Shown in pieces: positions 33,982 to 43,406 of a stretch of 64,000 nucleotides of DNA (the first letter of the stretch is position 1; each line of letters begins with the position of its first letter). The DNA is from Dolichospermum flos-aquae CCAP 1403/13F (lineage in GTDB: Bacteria > Cyanobacteriota > Cyanobacteriia > Cyanobacteriales > Nostocaceae). The notes below the pieces were generated by a model. The model was not told the DNA's origin and did not search any database. It worked only from the letters and a program-made list of their open reading frames with translations. A program made the translations under genes and the position numbers. The stretch lies in contig NZ_CP051206.1 of assembly GCF_012516395.1 (NCBI RefSeq), forward strand, positions 2,710,501 to 2,774,500. Reading direction: 5' to 3'.

Positions 33982-36864
33982 ATGGATAAAAAAGACCATT
34001 TTCGCAACCTTATCTATACAGACTGGATATTAAATGAAACCAAGTTTAATCCTGAATATTTGCATAGCCGAGAAACTATTTTCACCATTGGTAATGGCTA
34101 TTTAGGGACAAGAGGAACATTTGAAGAAGGCTATCCCCGCGCATTATCAGCAACATTTATTAACGGAGTTTATGATGATGTTCCTGTAGTTTATACCGAA
34201 CTCGTAAACTGTCCAGATTGGCTACCATTGACAGTTATTATTGAGGGAGAACGCTTTCGCCTTGATCAAGGTACAATATTAAAATATAACCGGAAACTAG
34301 ACTTACATCATGGCATTCTCAGCCGGTGTTTACGTTGGTGTAGTCCCAATGGTAAAGCAATAGATATCCATTTTGAACGCTTTGCCAGTTTAGCAGATCG
34401 GCATATAGTCGGGCAACGTTGCCAACTAACACCAGTAAATTTTGATGGTTTAATTGAAATTCAAGCCAGTATTAACAGCTACTCGGAAAATCAAGGATTC
34501 AACCATTGGGAAGGATTAGATCAAGGTAAAATCACACAAGGATTCTGGTTACATAGTCGCACTCGCAACAGCCGCATAGATGTCGGTATAGCGGCAAAAA
34601 TAACTATTTCGGGAACTGACATAGACTTACAAATTAATACCACACCTGGTTATCCCAGCTTAAATGCAACCGTTGCCGGTCAAATCCAACAGACAATCAC
34701 CATAGTAAAGATTGTCAGTATTTTTACATCTAACGAAATTGCAGAACCAGTTGTAGCCGCTAAAGAAAAGCTCGTAAATATACCAGATTATATAACCTTA
34801 ATTGATGCCCATGCCCAAGCCTGGGAGCAAGTTTGGCAACAAAGTGATATTATCATTGAAGGAGATATCACAGCAGCTTTTGCAGTGCGTTACAATCTGT
34901 TTCAGTTACTAATTGCTGCACTTAGAAACAATAATCACATAAGTATCCCGGCGAAAACCCTATCTGGCTTTGGTTATCACGGACATATCTTTTGGGATAC
35001 GGAAATTTTTATTCTGCCATTTTTTACCTTTACCCAACCAAATTTAGCCCGGAATTTGCTCAGTTACCGTTATCACACCTTACCAGGGGCGCGACGCAAA
35101 GCGGCACATTATGGCTATCAGGGGGCGATGTTTGCCTGGGAAAGTGCGGTGACAGGGGATGAAGCGACACCACGCTGGTCACTACGGAGTGATTTTTATG
35201 CCGAAGATATTCGTATATGGTGTCGTGATCGAGAAATTCATATTAGTGCGGATATTACTTACGCCATTTGGTATTATTGGCAAGTTACAGAAGATGATGA
35301 ATGGATGCGAGATTATGGTGCAGAAATTATTTTAGATACCGCAATTTTTTGGAGTAGTCGAGTTGAATTTAATCCCCAATTAGAATGTTATGAAATTCGC
35401 GGAGTTATTGGTGCAGATGAATATCACGAATTAGTTCATAACAACTGCTTTACAAATCGGATGGTACAATGGCATTTAGAAAAAGCCTTAATCATCTATA
35501 ACTGGCTGCATTCCACCTTTCCAGAAGTAGCCATAAAACTTGAACATAAATTACAAATTACCTCCCAAGTCCTCAATCATTGGACAGAAATTATCGCTAA
35601 AATGCTCATTATCCACAACCCAGAAACCGGACTAATTGAGCAATGTGAGGGGTTTTTCCAACTAGATGATATTAACTTAGCCAAATACGAACCGCGAGAA
35701 AAATCAATCCAAATTATTTTGGGCATGGAAGAAACCAACAAAGGACAAGTCATTAAACAACCAGATGTATTAATGCTTCTATATTTGATGCGGGAATCTG
35801 CCGATTTTCCCTATAATCAGCAAACATTACAGGTAAATTGGGACTATTACGCCCCCCGCACAGATATTAGTTATGGTTCTTCCTTGGGTCCGGCTATTCA
35901 CGCCATTTTAGCCGCAGATTTGGGCAAATCACAGGAGGCTTACGAATACTTTATGCAGGCGGCAATGGTAGATTTAGAAGATAAACGCGGAAATACCCAA
36001 GATGGGATACATGGTGCTAGTGCTGGAGGCATTTGGCAAGCTGTAATATTCGGTTTTGGCGGTATCCAATTTCGGGAAAATGTCCCCGTAGCCCATCCTC
36101 ACTTACCCCCAACTTGGACAAGACTGAAATTTAAGTTACAGTGGCATGGTAAATGGCACGAATTCGATTTGCGTCAGGAATTACCAAAAACGAGAAAGCC
36201 TAATATTCAGGGCGTGATTTTTGACTTAGATGGCGTATTGACTAATACCGCAGAATATCATTATCAAGCTTGGCAAAAGTTAGCAAATGAAGAGGGTTTA
36301 CCTTTTAATCGAGAAATGAATGAAGCCTTGCGGGGTGTATCTCGTCGCGCTTCTCTGATATTGATTATTGGCAATAGAGAATATTCAGAAGTGCAAATTC
36401 AGGAAATGATGTCTCGAAAAAATGATTATTATGTAGAACTAATTCACAATATTACACCCACAGATTTATTACCAGGGGCAGTGGCCTTATTGGATGAATT
36501 GCGTCAAGCTGGAATCAAAATCGCCATTGGTTCTGCTAGTAAAAATGCCCGGCTAGTGATTGAAAAATTGGGGATTGGTGGTAAATTAGATGTTATTACT
36601 GATGGTGATACTGTCCAAGCCGCCAAACCAGCACCAGACTTATTTCTTCATGCTGCCAACCAGTTAGGAATTCCCCCAAATGAATGTGTAGTATTTGAAG
36701 ATGCCGCAGTCGGTATTATCGCCGCCAAAGCAGCAAATATGTGGGCTGTAGGCTTGGGACCCCAGGAGAGGGTGGGGGCTGCTGATGTCGTTTTGCCTAG
36801 TTTGGCAGGGGTAAAATGGGAGGAACTAATTAAGAATTTATCAAGCTTCGCCCCGCTTCGCTAA
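33982..36864 (+). CDS. GH65 disaccharide phosphorylase fused to beta-phosphoglucomutase
   Basis: The first 740 or so residues are a glycoside hydrolase family 65 phosphorylase: N-terminal beta-sandwich, then an (alpha/alpha)6 barrel with FWDTEIFILPFF and the catalytic Glu in IGADEYHELVHNN (about 479). The last 215 residues are a HAD phosphatase-fold beta-phosphoglucomutase, with nucleophile Asp in VIFDLDGVLTNTAEYH (about 746), GSASKNA, and FEDAAVGIIAAKAA. The fusion would split an alpha-glucoside (maltose, trehalose or kojibiose; not decidable) with phosphate to beta-glucose-1-phosphate and convert it to glucose-6-phosphate in one protein. The last eight residues and stop codon are repeat-derived. 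It follows sucrose synthase on the same strand. Confidence 0.92.
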   Translation: MDKKDHFRNLIYTDWILNETKFNPEYLHSRETIFTIGNGYLGTRGTFEEGYPRALSATFINGVYDDVPVVYTELVNCPDWLPLTVIIEGERFRLDQGTILKYNRKLDLHHGILSRCLRWCSPNGKAIDIHFERFASLADRHIVGQRCQLTPVNFDGLIEIQASINSYSENQGFNHWEGLDQGKITQGFWLHSRTRNSRIDVGIAAKITISGTDIDLQINTTPGYPSLNATVAGQIQQTITIVKIVSIFTSNEIAEPVVAAKEKLVNIPDYITLIDAHAQAWEQVWQQSDIIIEGDITAAFAVRYNLFQLLIAALRNNNHISIPAKTLSGFGYHGHIFWDTEIFILPFFTFTQPNLARNLLSYRYHTLPGARRKAAHYGYQGAMFAWESAVTGDEATPRWSLRSDFYAEDIRIWCRDREIHISADITYAIWYYWQVTEDDEWMRDYGAEIILDTAIFWSSRVEFNPQLECYEIRGVIGADEYHELVHNNCFTNRMVQWHLEKALIIYNWLHSTFPEVAIKLEHKLQITSQVLNHWTEIIAKMLIIHNPETGLIEQCEGFFQLDDINLAKYEPREKSIQIILGMEETNKGQVIKQPDVLMLLYLMRESADFPYNQQTLQVNWDYYAPRTDISYGSSLGPAIHAILAADLGKSQEAYEYFMQAAMVDLEDKRGNTQDGIHGASAGGIWQAVIFGFGGIQFRENVPVAHPHLPPTWTRLKFKLQWHGKWHEFDLRQELPKTRKPNIQGVIFDLDGVLTNTAEYHYQAWQKLANEEGLPFNREMNEALRGVSRRASLILIIGNREYSEVQIQEMMSRKNDYYVELIHNITPTDLLPGAVALLDELRQAGIKIAIGSASKNARLVIEKLGIGGKLDVITDGDTVQAAKPAPDLFLHAANQLGIPPNECVVFEDAAVGIIAAKAANMWAVGLGPQERVGAADVVLPSLAGVKWEELIKNLSSFAPLR

Positions 36865-36908
36865 CACGCAGAGGCGCAGAATCTTAGAGAGTGAGCGGTT
36901 GGGAGATG

Positions 36909-37544
36909 TTAATTCCCTAAAAGTGCGCGAACTTCGTTATCTGTAGTTTGGCTAAAATCGTCGTACCATAAACCAATTGCAGACATGACTTCTGGACATT
37001 GCAAACAAACTACATCATCCACTTCTAAACGCAATTCTTCACAAGTATTTAGGGGTGCAACTGGAACAGCCACAATAATTTTCGTCGGCTGTTGTTGGTG
37101 GATAATAGTGAGGGCAACCCGCATGGTTGCACCAGTAGCAATCCCATCATCTATGACAATAACCGTTTTATTTTTCAGATTAATTGCTGGTTTATCACCG
37201 CGATAAACCTGATTCCGGCGCTTTAATTCTCGCAATTCCTGGTTAACAACTTGGGTAATTTTTTCTTGATCTATTCCCAATGAATCAATTATATCTCGGT
37301 TGAAAACAATAATATTTTCCGAAGCAATTGCCCCCATAGCCAGTTCTTTGTGTCCAGGTACACCGAGTTTTCTGACTATGCACACATCCATGGCCGCATT
37401 CAAAATTTTAGCAACTTCAAAGGCTACAGGGACACCACCACGAGGCAAAGCTAGTACCAAGACATCCTCAAGGTTACTATATGCTTGTAAATGTTGAGCT
37501 AACATTTGACCAGCTTGAATGCGGTTAGAGAATTTTTTGCTCAT
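36909..37544 (-). CDS. Phosphoribosyltransferase-family protein
   Basis: This 211-residue protein has the type I PRTase fold. The PRPP-binding loop is VIVIDDGIATGATM (about residues 129-142), preceded by an LALPRGGVPVAFEVAK segment, with KLGVPGHKELAMGAI before a flexible insertion. Proteins of this form, some fused to hydrolases, are common and their substrate is not settled. ATG 37544 overlaps the stop of the HPt gene by four bases (ATGA), so the two are translationally coupled. Coupling to a phosphorelay gene suggests a regulatory or stress context, but that is only inference. Confidence 0.85.
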   Translation of the reverse strand: MSKKFSNRIQAGQMLAQHLQAYSNLEDVLVLALPRGGVPVAFEVAKILNAAMDVCIVRKLGVPGHKELAMGAIASENIIVFNRDIIDSLGIDQEKITQVVNQELRELKRRNQVYRGDKPAINLKNKTVIVIDDGIATGATMRVALTIIHQQQPTKIIVAVPVAPLNTCEELRLEVDDVVCLQCPEVMSAIGLWYDDFSQTTDNEVRALLGN

Positions 37545-37891
37545 GAGACTTTCACTATTTTCTTGAAAGCAATTTCAACTTGTGCATACTCATTAACCAA
37601 CTGTGACACCAATTCTACAACCCCTTCTAGATTGCCACTCTTCCCTTTTGATTCTAACTCTAAACAAAGCTGATGGAGATTCATCGCTCCCAAAGAGGCA
37701 CTGCTAGACTTTAAGCTGTGGGCTGTTTTGTCGAGGGTATCAGCGTCTTCATTGGTGACAGCTATTTGAATCGCAGCGACAATTTTCGGAGATTCCACCA
37801 GATAACAGTTGATTATTTTCACCAAAACTTCCTGATCACCTTCTAGCATATCCAGTAAGGATTCTAAAACCTGAGTATCTATTGAAGACAT
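37541..37891 (-). CDS. HPt (histidine phosphotransfer) protein
   Basis: The protein is 116 residues from ATG 37891 (MSSIDTQVLESLLDML); a TTG at 37927 would add 12. The four-helix HPt motif with the phosphorylated His is in DKTAHSLKSSSASLGAMNLH (about residues 60-79). It would relay phosphate between hybrid kinases and response regulators. It lies between a receiver-GAF-GGDEF gene 42 bp upstream and the PRTase gene it overlaps, so the three probably form one operon. The kinase partner could be the hybrid kinase at 17707, which the IS has separated from its receiver. Confidence 0.93.
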   Translation of the reverse strand: MSSIDTQVLESLLDMLEGDQEVLVKIINCYLVESPKIVAAIQIAVTNEDADTLDKTAHSLKSSSASLGAMNLHQLCLELESKGKSGNLEGVVELVSQLVNEYAQVEIAFKKIVKVS

Positions 37892-37933
37892 TGTAAACTT
37901 TAATATTTTGATTTTATATTGTGGCAATTGCCA

Positions 37934-39415
37934 TTAAACAGGAGTTTTTTCTATTCCCTCTGAATGATAAATAACGTAGCGATTGCGTCCTGTTTCTTTT
38001 GCCCGATAAAGAGCTTCATCTGCCTTAGTAATGAGAAATTTTGCACAACCGCTGGCTTGAGGAATAATAGTCGCAATCCCCAGACTCAGGGTCAGGTATG
38101 AACTAATTTGAGAACTTTTATGAATCAAACCCTTACTGCGGATAGATGAGAGAATTATTTCTGCAATACAAATTGCCCCAGCTATATCTGTATGCGGTAA
38201 AACTAAAGCAAATTCTTCACCACCATAACGAGCGGCTAAATCTCCGGGACGTTGGGCTATTTGATACAGAATTTGAGCAACTTCTTTTAAACATTCATCT
38301 CCAGATTGATGTCCATAAGTATCATTATAATTCTTGAAAAAGTCTATATCACAAAGAATCAAAGATAAAGGCGCTCTTTCTCTTTCTAAGCGTTGCCATT
38401 CTCGCTCTAAAACTTCATCAAAGGAGCGACGATTAGGAATTTGAGTCAAACCATCTATAGTTGCTAGTTGTTGTAATTTCTGGTTAGCTGCTTCTAATTG
38501 TTGATATAGTTCTGCTTGCTGAATAGCCATGACTAATGGATTTGTTAGTTGTGTTAGCAAATCAATATCCGATTTAGCCCATCTGCGTGGTTGAGAACAT
38601 TCATAAACTACCAATAATCCCCAAATACTGTTTTCCTGTTGAATGGGGACAACTAAATTGGCTTTCGCTTGTAATTGACTCAGTAAATCAATATGACATT
38701 GGGAAAGCCCAGCATTATCAATATCTTCGATCACATAAATATTACTTTGCCGATAGTCGTAACCACATTGATCAGAAAAGTAAGTATCTTGAAATACTCT
38801 TCCTAACATAGAATCCCATTCAGCGGCTACAGATTCAACTATGACATATCCACTCCCATCTGGATGAAACCGATAGACAATGACACGATCAGTTTTTAAT
38901 AATTTACGGACTTCGATAGCAGTTGTACTCAGAATTAGTTCTAAGTTTAAAGATGTGCGGATTTTTTGGGTAATTTTAGCGATTAGCTGCTCTTGTTCAA
39001 TCTTATACTGTAATTCTTTCATAGTCCAGTGCATTTGGAGCAAGCGGCGGACTCTTTGTCTTAAAACTGCCCAGTGAATCGGTTTAGTAATATAGTCAGC
39101 AGCACCAACAGAAAATGCTTTATCTACGGAATCTTGGTCATTTAGTCCTGTAATCATTAATACAGGAATGTTAGGATCAAATGTGTGTAGCTGATCGCAG
39201 CAAGTAAAACCATCCATTACTGGCATTATTGCATCTAGAAGCACGATATCTGGCTGTAAAGTCATGACAATATTTAGGGCAATTTTGCCATTACCTGCTA
39301 CCATCACTTGATATCCCTCTTTTTCCATCGCATAACGTAATTGCATTTGTATAACTAAGTCATCATCTACAATTAATACTAATGTGTTGTTTATGTGAAT
39401 AGAGGAAGTCACCAT
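37934..39415 (-). CDS. Response regulator with GAF and GGDEF domains (diguanylate cyclase)
   Basis: The 493-residue protein has a receiver (acidic pair in LIVDDDL, phosphoacceptor in VLLDAIMPVMDG about residue 60, Lys in ITKPIHW). A GAF domain follows at about 150-310 (KTDRVIVYRFHPDGSG), and a GGDEF domain begins ATIDGLTQIPNRRSFDE. The active motif is intact in RYGGEEFALVLP (about 403), so it should make cyclic di-GMP. The GAF has no obvious bilin-binding Cys in the usual place, although SDQCGYDYR is a Cys-containing loop. It is first of three genes with the HPt and PRTase genes, pointing to a phosphorelay that ends in c-di-GMP. Confidence 0.94.
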   Translation of the reverse strand: MVTSSIHINNTLVLIVDDDLVIQMQLRYAMEKEGYQVMVAGNGKIALNIVMTLQPDIVLLDAIMPVMDGFTCCDQLHTFDPNIPVLMITGLNDQDSVDKAFSVGAADYITKPIHWAVLRQRVRRLLQMHWTMKELQYKIEQEQLIAKITQKIRTSLNLELILSTTAIEVRKLLKTDRVIVYRFHPDGSGYVIVESVAAEWDSMLGRVFQDTYFSDQCGYDYRQSNIYVIEDIDNAGLSQCHIDLLSQLQAKANLVVPIQQENSIWGLLVVYECSQPRRWAKSDIDLLTQLTNPLVMAIQQAELYQQLEAANQKLQQLATIDGLTQIPNRRSFDEVLEREWQRLERERAPLSLILCDIDFFKNYNDTYGHQSGDECLKEVAQILYQIAQRPGDLAARYGGEEFALVLPHTDIAGAICIAEIILSSIRSKGLIHKSSQISSYLTLSLGIATIIPQASGCAKFLITKADEALYRAKETGRNRYVIYHSEGIEKTPV

Positions 39416-39630
39416 CTATAATTTCCTTGCTGAACTTGAACTGAAACTATACACACATTATGACTTGAGTTGAGTAGCCCCAGAATCAAAACAGACATAA
39501 TACTCAATCCAATTGGCAATGATCTTAGCCGAAACATGGTCAAAATAAGTAATGGGACAGAATTAATCACACAACTGATTTTTCTGTTCCCTCTTCCCTT
39601 TTTTTTGTAAATATAATCAATTTTACCAAA

Positions 39631-40575
39631 ATGGAAACCATCACATTAGGAAAAAATGGTCTAGCTGTTCCCCCTCTTTGTATCGGTACATGGGCTTGGG
39701 GTGATAAAGTATTTTGGAATTATGGCAACGGCTATGGTGAAGAACAGTTACAAGCGGCTTTTAATGCAGCTTTAGATGCTGGTATCACCTTCTTTGATAC
39801 AGCAGAAGTTTACAGTTTAGGACTTTCGGAACAGTTTTTAGGAAAGTTCATGAAACAAAGCTCCCAAAAGGTACAAATTGCCACGAAGTTTGGCCCTTTA
39901 CCTTGGCGTTGGGATGGTAAATCTATATCTGACGCTTTAACGGCTAGTCTCCAACGTCTCCAAGTTGAGAAAATTGAATTATACCAAGTTCATTGGCCTT
40001 TTGCTTTCTTTTTGACTCAAGAAACTCTCATGAATACCCTCGCAGATGAAGTGAAACGGGGGAGAATCGGCGCAGTAGGTGTGAGTAACTATTCAGCAGA
40101 CCAAATGCGAGAAGCACACCAGATATTAGCCGCTAGGGGCGTACCTTTGGCTGTAAATCAGGTACGTTATTCTCTACTAACGCGCCAAATAGAAGGTAAA
40201 GGTATTTCCCAAACAGCCCGTGATTTAGGTGTAACTATTTTAGCTTATAGTCCCCTAGCTCAAGGATTGCTCACAGGTAAGTATACGCCCTCTTATAAGC
40301 CTCAAGGTGCAAGAAGCATAGATCCGCGATTTAGTCAAGATGGTTTAAATAAAATCGCCCCTGTTTTATCTCTATTACGAGAAATTGGTGAAAAATACGA
40401 TCGCACTCCTGCCCAAGTATCCTTAAATTGGTTAATAGCCCAAGGTAATGTCATTCCCATTGCTGGAGTCAAAACCGCTGAACAAGTTAAACAAAATGCA
40501 GGGGCTTTAGGTTGGAAAATGACTCAAGATGAAATTGCTGAATTAGAGAAAATCACTCGTCCTTGGTTACATTAA
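39631..40575 (+). CDS. Aldo/keto reductase
   Basis: This 314-residue (alpha/beta)8 enzyme reduces carbonyl substrates with NADPH. The catalytic tetrad is visible: Asp and Tyr in FFDTAEVYSLG (about residues 55-65), Lys in IATKFGPLPW and His in YQVHWPFAF. The cofactor segment IPIAGVKTAEQVKQNAGALG is near the C-terminus. It is close to the plant-like and plastid AKR group; the substrate is unknown. Its 3' end overlaps the convergent SRPBCC gene by four bases. Confidence 0.92.
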   Translation: METITLGKNGLAVPPLCIGTWAWGDKVFWNYGNGYGEEQLQAAFNAALDAGITFFDTAEVYSLGLSEQFLGKFMKQSSQKVQIATKFGPLPWRWDGKSISDALTASLQRLQVEKIELYQVHWPFAFFLTQETLMNTLADEVKRGRIGAVGVSNYSADQMREAHQILAARGVPLAVNQVRYSLLTRQIEGKGISQTARDLGVTILAYSPLAQGLLTGKYTPSYKPQGARSIDPRFSQDGLNKIAPVLSLLREIGEKYDRTPAQVSLNWLIAQGNVIPIAGVKTAEQVKQNAGALGWKMTQDEIAELEKITRPWLH

Positions 40576-41024
40576 AGCAAACTCATATCTTGGACATTCA
40601 AAGCGTATAGTTTAAACCGTTCCAAATCCGCTTGAATTGTGGACTCCACCACCTTTCCTAAAAACAAATTATCCATAAGTTTACCAATCAAGCCAGGAAT
40701 AGCATAGGAAACCGTCATTTTCACAATACTAAGATCATGACGATCATAAAAGCGAATTGCTCCTTGATTTGGTAAACCATCAACCGATTCCCATTGAATA
40801 ATTTGATAAGGAATTATTTTGGTAATTCGAGATTTCCACGTAAAATCTAACCCTCCTGTACTCAGTTTCCATAGAGAAATTTCCGGGTTATATTCAGTAA
40901 TTTTGACTGAATCAATCCATTTCATCCATTTAGGCATTTGCTCTAAATCAGACCACAATCCCCATGCTAATTCTATGGGAACTTCAACTTCTACCTGGAC
41001 ACTATGTTCTAACCATTCACTCAT
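40572..41024 (-). CDS. SRPBCC / polyketide cyclase-like protein
   Basis: The 150-residue protein begins MSEWLEHSVQVEVEVPIELA and has WGLWSDLEQMPKWMKWIDSV, the START-like SRPBCC helix-grip pattern, then LPNQGAIRFYDRHD and a C-terminal helix. The fold binds a hydrophobic ligand. It lies downstream of zds on the same strand, separated by heptamer repeats, and a carotenoid-related role is possible but not shown. Convergent four-base overlap with the aldo/keto reductase gene. Confidence 0.88.
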   Translation of the reverse strand: MSEWLEHSVQVEVEVPIELAWGLWSDLEQMPKWMKWIDSVKITEYNPEISLWKLSTGGLDFTWKSRITKIIPYQIIQWESVDGLPNQGAIRFYDRHDLSIVKMTVSYAIPGLIGKLMDNLFLGKVVESTIQADLERFKLYALNVQDMSLL

Positions 41025-41028
41025 AGGA

Positions 41029-41140
41029 TTTTAGATTTTAGATTTTAGATTTTAGATTGGTAATTGGTAATGGGTGATTGGTAATTGGTAATTGGTAATT
41101 GGTAATGGGTGATTGGTAATTGGTAATTGGTAATTGGTAA
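41029..41140. repeat. GATTTTA and GGTAATT heptamer arrays
   Basis: Four GATTTTA units are followed by about eleven GGTAATT units with periodic GGTGATT and GGGTGATT variants. They lie between the SRPBCC gene and zds. Confidence 0.85.
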
Positions 41141-41161
41141 ACTTTTACTTATTCCCTCTTA

Positions 41162-41217
41162 ACTGTCACCTGTCACCTGTCACCTGTCACCTGTCACCTG
41201 TCACCTGTCACCTGTCC
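41162..41217. repeat. CTGTCAC heptamer array
   Basis: Eight near-perfect tandem copies of CTGTCAC end 8 bases from the zds stop codon. Confidence 0.88.
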
Positions 41218-41224
41218 CCAGTCC

Positions 41225-42664
41225 CTACTTCTTCAAACTTTCGAGAATTACCTTAGCCGCACGGTTTCCAGAAACCGTTGCCCCTTCCATGCTGTCAATA
41301 TAATCTTGTTGAGTATAACTCCCAGCTAGGAAAAAGTTAGGAATAGGTGTTTTTTGATCGGGACGGTACGCATCCATTCCTGGTGCTTCTCTATACAAAG
41401 ATTGAGCCAATTTAACCACATTGTACCAAGTCATGTTTAAATCTCTTGACGAAGGGAACAGTTCATGCACTTGTTTAAGGACGTGGTGAGCAATTTCTTC
41501 ATTATTTTGCTTAATAAAAGGATCACCCGGTGTCAATACCAGTTGCAACAATGAACCCTCCCCAGGACGATAATAATCTGCGGGACTAGTTAAAGCCAAA
41601 TCCGCAAAACAGGAAAAATCAGCATCAGCGGTATACAACAAATTATCTATCCCAGTCGCATGATTTAGCTGTTTGCGTTTTTCCTCATCTCCCAGTTCTG
41701 TCACCCAACCATCAAAGCGTAGCTGCACTGTAGCGACTGGAACAGCATCTAACTTATAAATGTTATCAAATTCTGGCCATTTCCGCCAAGGTTGGGGTAA
41801 AACTCGCTGAATCCCTGGAACATCACAAGCACAAAGATAAGCGTCAGCGGTAATTACTGCTTCTGTGTCACCTTGGGCAACTAATATACCAGTAACGTGA
41901 GTTTCGTCGCCAGACTCAGCAAACTGAATTTCTCGGACTTGACGACGGGTGTATATTTTTGTGCCTCTTTCTTCCAAGTATTTAACAATAGGTTTGTGTA
42001 AATATTCGTGAGGTGAACCTTCCAGCATTCGCAGAATTGAAGCTTCTGTTCTGACTGCAAAAAACTGGAAAATTGTCAACATACATCGGGCGGAAATATG
42101 ATCACAATCTATAAATCCCAGGGCGTAAGCAATAGGATTCCAGAGACGTTTAATGCTACCTTTACTACCACCGTGACTATAGAACCAGTCAGAAAAACTG
42201 ATTTTATCTAATTTGCGAATAGTTTTCATTGCCCCATCAAAGTCTACCAAACCTTGAACTATGGGGCTAGTTCCCAGAGCGATCGCATTTTGGAATTTAT
42301 CCCGTAATGAAAGTTGGGAAGTAGTAAAAAACGCCTTTAATCCGTTAAAAGGCGCACCAGTAAAAAAGCGAAAATCTAACGCCCCAGTTTGTCCACCTTT
42401 ATTGATAAAAGTATGACTATGTTCTTTGAGGCGTAAATTATCCCCAGCCCCCACTTTCTCCATCAATGCAAACAGATTGTAGTAGCAGCCGAAAAAGACG
42501 TGCAGCCCCATTTCAATATGATTGCCGTCACCATCTACCCAACTGCTGACTTTACCACCCACAAACGGACGAGACTCGAAAATTTCTACCTCACAGCCCG
42601 CATCTACTAAATCTACAGCAGTTGCTAACCCAGCTAATCCCGCACCCACAATTGCAACGCGCAT
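41225..42664 (-). CDS. zds: Zeta-carotene desaturase
   Basis: The 479-residue FAD enzyme introduces the two remaining double bonds into zeta-carotene on the way to lycopene (plant-type CrtQ/ZDS). The FAD motif is [20 protein letters not shown] at the N-terminus, with [14 protein letters not shown], and a C-terminal FAD segment in [19 protein letters not shown]. The full length and start (MRVAIVGAG) match the family. It is peripheral on the thylakoid membrane. The SRPBCC gene follows it. The leader carries a hairpin element 60 bases upstream. Confidence 0.97.
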   Translation of the reverse strand: MRVAIVGAGLAGLATAVDLVDAGCEVEIFESRPFVGGKVSSWVDGDGNHIEMGLHVFFGCYYNLFALMEKVGAGDNLRLKEHSHTFINKGGQTGALDFRFFTGAPFNGLKAFFTTSQLSLRDKFQNAIALGTSPIVQGLVDFDGAMKTIRKLDKISFSDWFYSHGGSKGSIKRLWNPIAYALGFIDCDHISARCMLTIFQFFAVRTEASILRMLEGSPHEYLHKPIVKYLEERGTKIYTRRQVREIQFAESGDETHVTGILVAQGDTEAVITADAYLCACDVPGIQRVLPQPWRKWPEFDNIYKLDAVPVATVQLRFDGWVTELGDEEKRKQLNHATGIDNLLYTADADFSCFADLALTSPADYYRPGEGSLLQLVLTPGDPFIKQNNEEIAHHVLKQVHELFPSSRDLNMTWYNVVKLAQSLYREAPGMDAYRPDQKTPIPNFFLAGSYTQQDYIDSMEGATVSGNRAAKVILESLKK

Positions 42665-42726
42665 TCCCTCGTTCCTTGTTCAGTTTCTTTACAAATTGTA
42701 ACTGAATTGGTGACTGGTTAGTTGTC

Positions 42727-42800
42727 AGTAGGGGCGAAGCATTTGGAAGATAAATTATCGGTCATTGCCAAAAATAGTTCTCCAAATGCTTCGCTTGTAC
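42727..42800 (+). repeat. GGGCGAAGCATTTGGA hairpin element, locus 5
   Basis: A complete copy upstream of zds, with one substitution in the right arm (GCTTCGCTTGTAC in place of GCTTCGCCCGTAC). Confidence 0.9.
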
Positions 42801-42864
42801 AGTTGCCAGTTGTCAGTTGCAAAAGAATATTTCTCTCCCCTGCCCCCTGCTTCCCTGCCCTCTA

Positions 42865-43029
42865 TCACCCTCCGGCCACTTCTTCCCCCTGGGGTAAACT
42901 TCTAATCAGTTCCCGAATTACATCTGTTGCTGGTCTACCTGTCTGTTGACAATATTTTTCTAGTTTCTCTGCTTCTTGTGTTGCGAGATTAACTGTTATG
43001 CGTTTAACTGCCCATTTTTTATTTGTCAT
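42865..43029 (-). CDS. Small ribbon-helix-helix (CopG-like) protein
   Basis: A 54-residue frame reads MTNKKWAVKRITVNLATQEA, then EKLEKYCQQTGRPATDVIRE and LIRSLPQGEEVAGG. This is the beta-strand plus two-helix layout of CopG/Arc-type DNA-binding proteins, with the GRPATDVIRELI second helix. An alternative ATG at 43035 would add two residues. It is short and easily missed. No toxin gene is adjacent; it lies upstream of zds on the same strand, with a hairpin element between. It could be a regulator or an orphan antitoxin. Confidence 0.72.
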   Translation of the reverse strand: MTNKKWAVKRITVNLATQEAEKLEKYCQQTGRPATDVIRELIRSLPQGEEVAGG

Positions 43030-43035
43030 TATCAT

Positions 43036-43406
43036 GCACTTTGCTGTATATTAACTTGATTTAGAAAGTTCGGTCACTCAAAACAAAAATGATACTATGA
43101 AAGTTAGTCGGAATTAACAAGGTAACAAAAACACTAATCTTATTTAAAATTTTCAGTTTGTCAACTACCTACCAAAATTTTTTTTGCGATGATTTTGCTT
43201 GAATACGGGAAATTTCTGGAGATTTGCACCATGAGTGTATTTTATACCAATTTAAGATGAAGCTGTATTGAATCAGATTTCTAGAATTATTGACCGCGGA
43301 TAAAGACGGATGAATTCATGGATTTTATGATTCTGTGCAGCCTCTCATCAAGTTGGTATTAGATATCCTGTAATTTAATTCATAAATTTTAGGTATATCT
43401 ATTTTT
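43036..43406. other. Intergenic region with a possible MITE
   Basis: No gene seen. An element at 43244-43359 has imperfect inverted ends (ATACCAATTTAAGATGAAGC and the reverse of GCCTCTCATCAAGTTGGTAT; about 23 of 32 positions agree) and contains an ACCGCGGATAAAGACGGATG repeat piece. It may be an old non-autonomous insertion. Confidence 0.45.

Noticed and set aside
41029-41217. Regular short repeats considered as a CRISPR array
   Set aside because: The units are 7 bases in direct tandem without spacers, and no cas gene is present. They are simple heptamer arrays.
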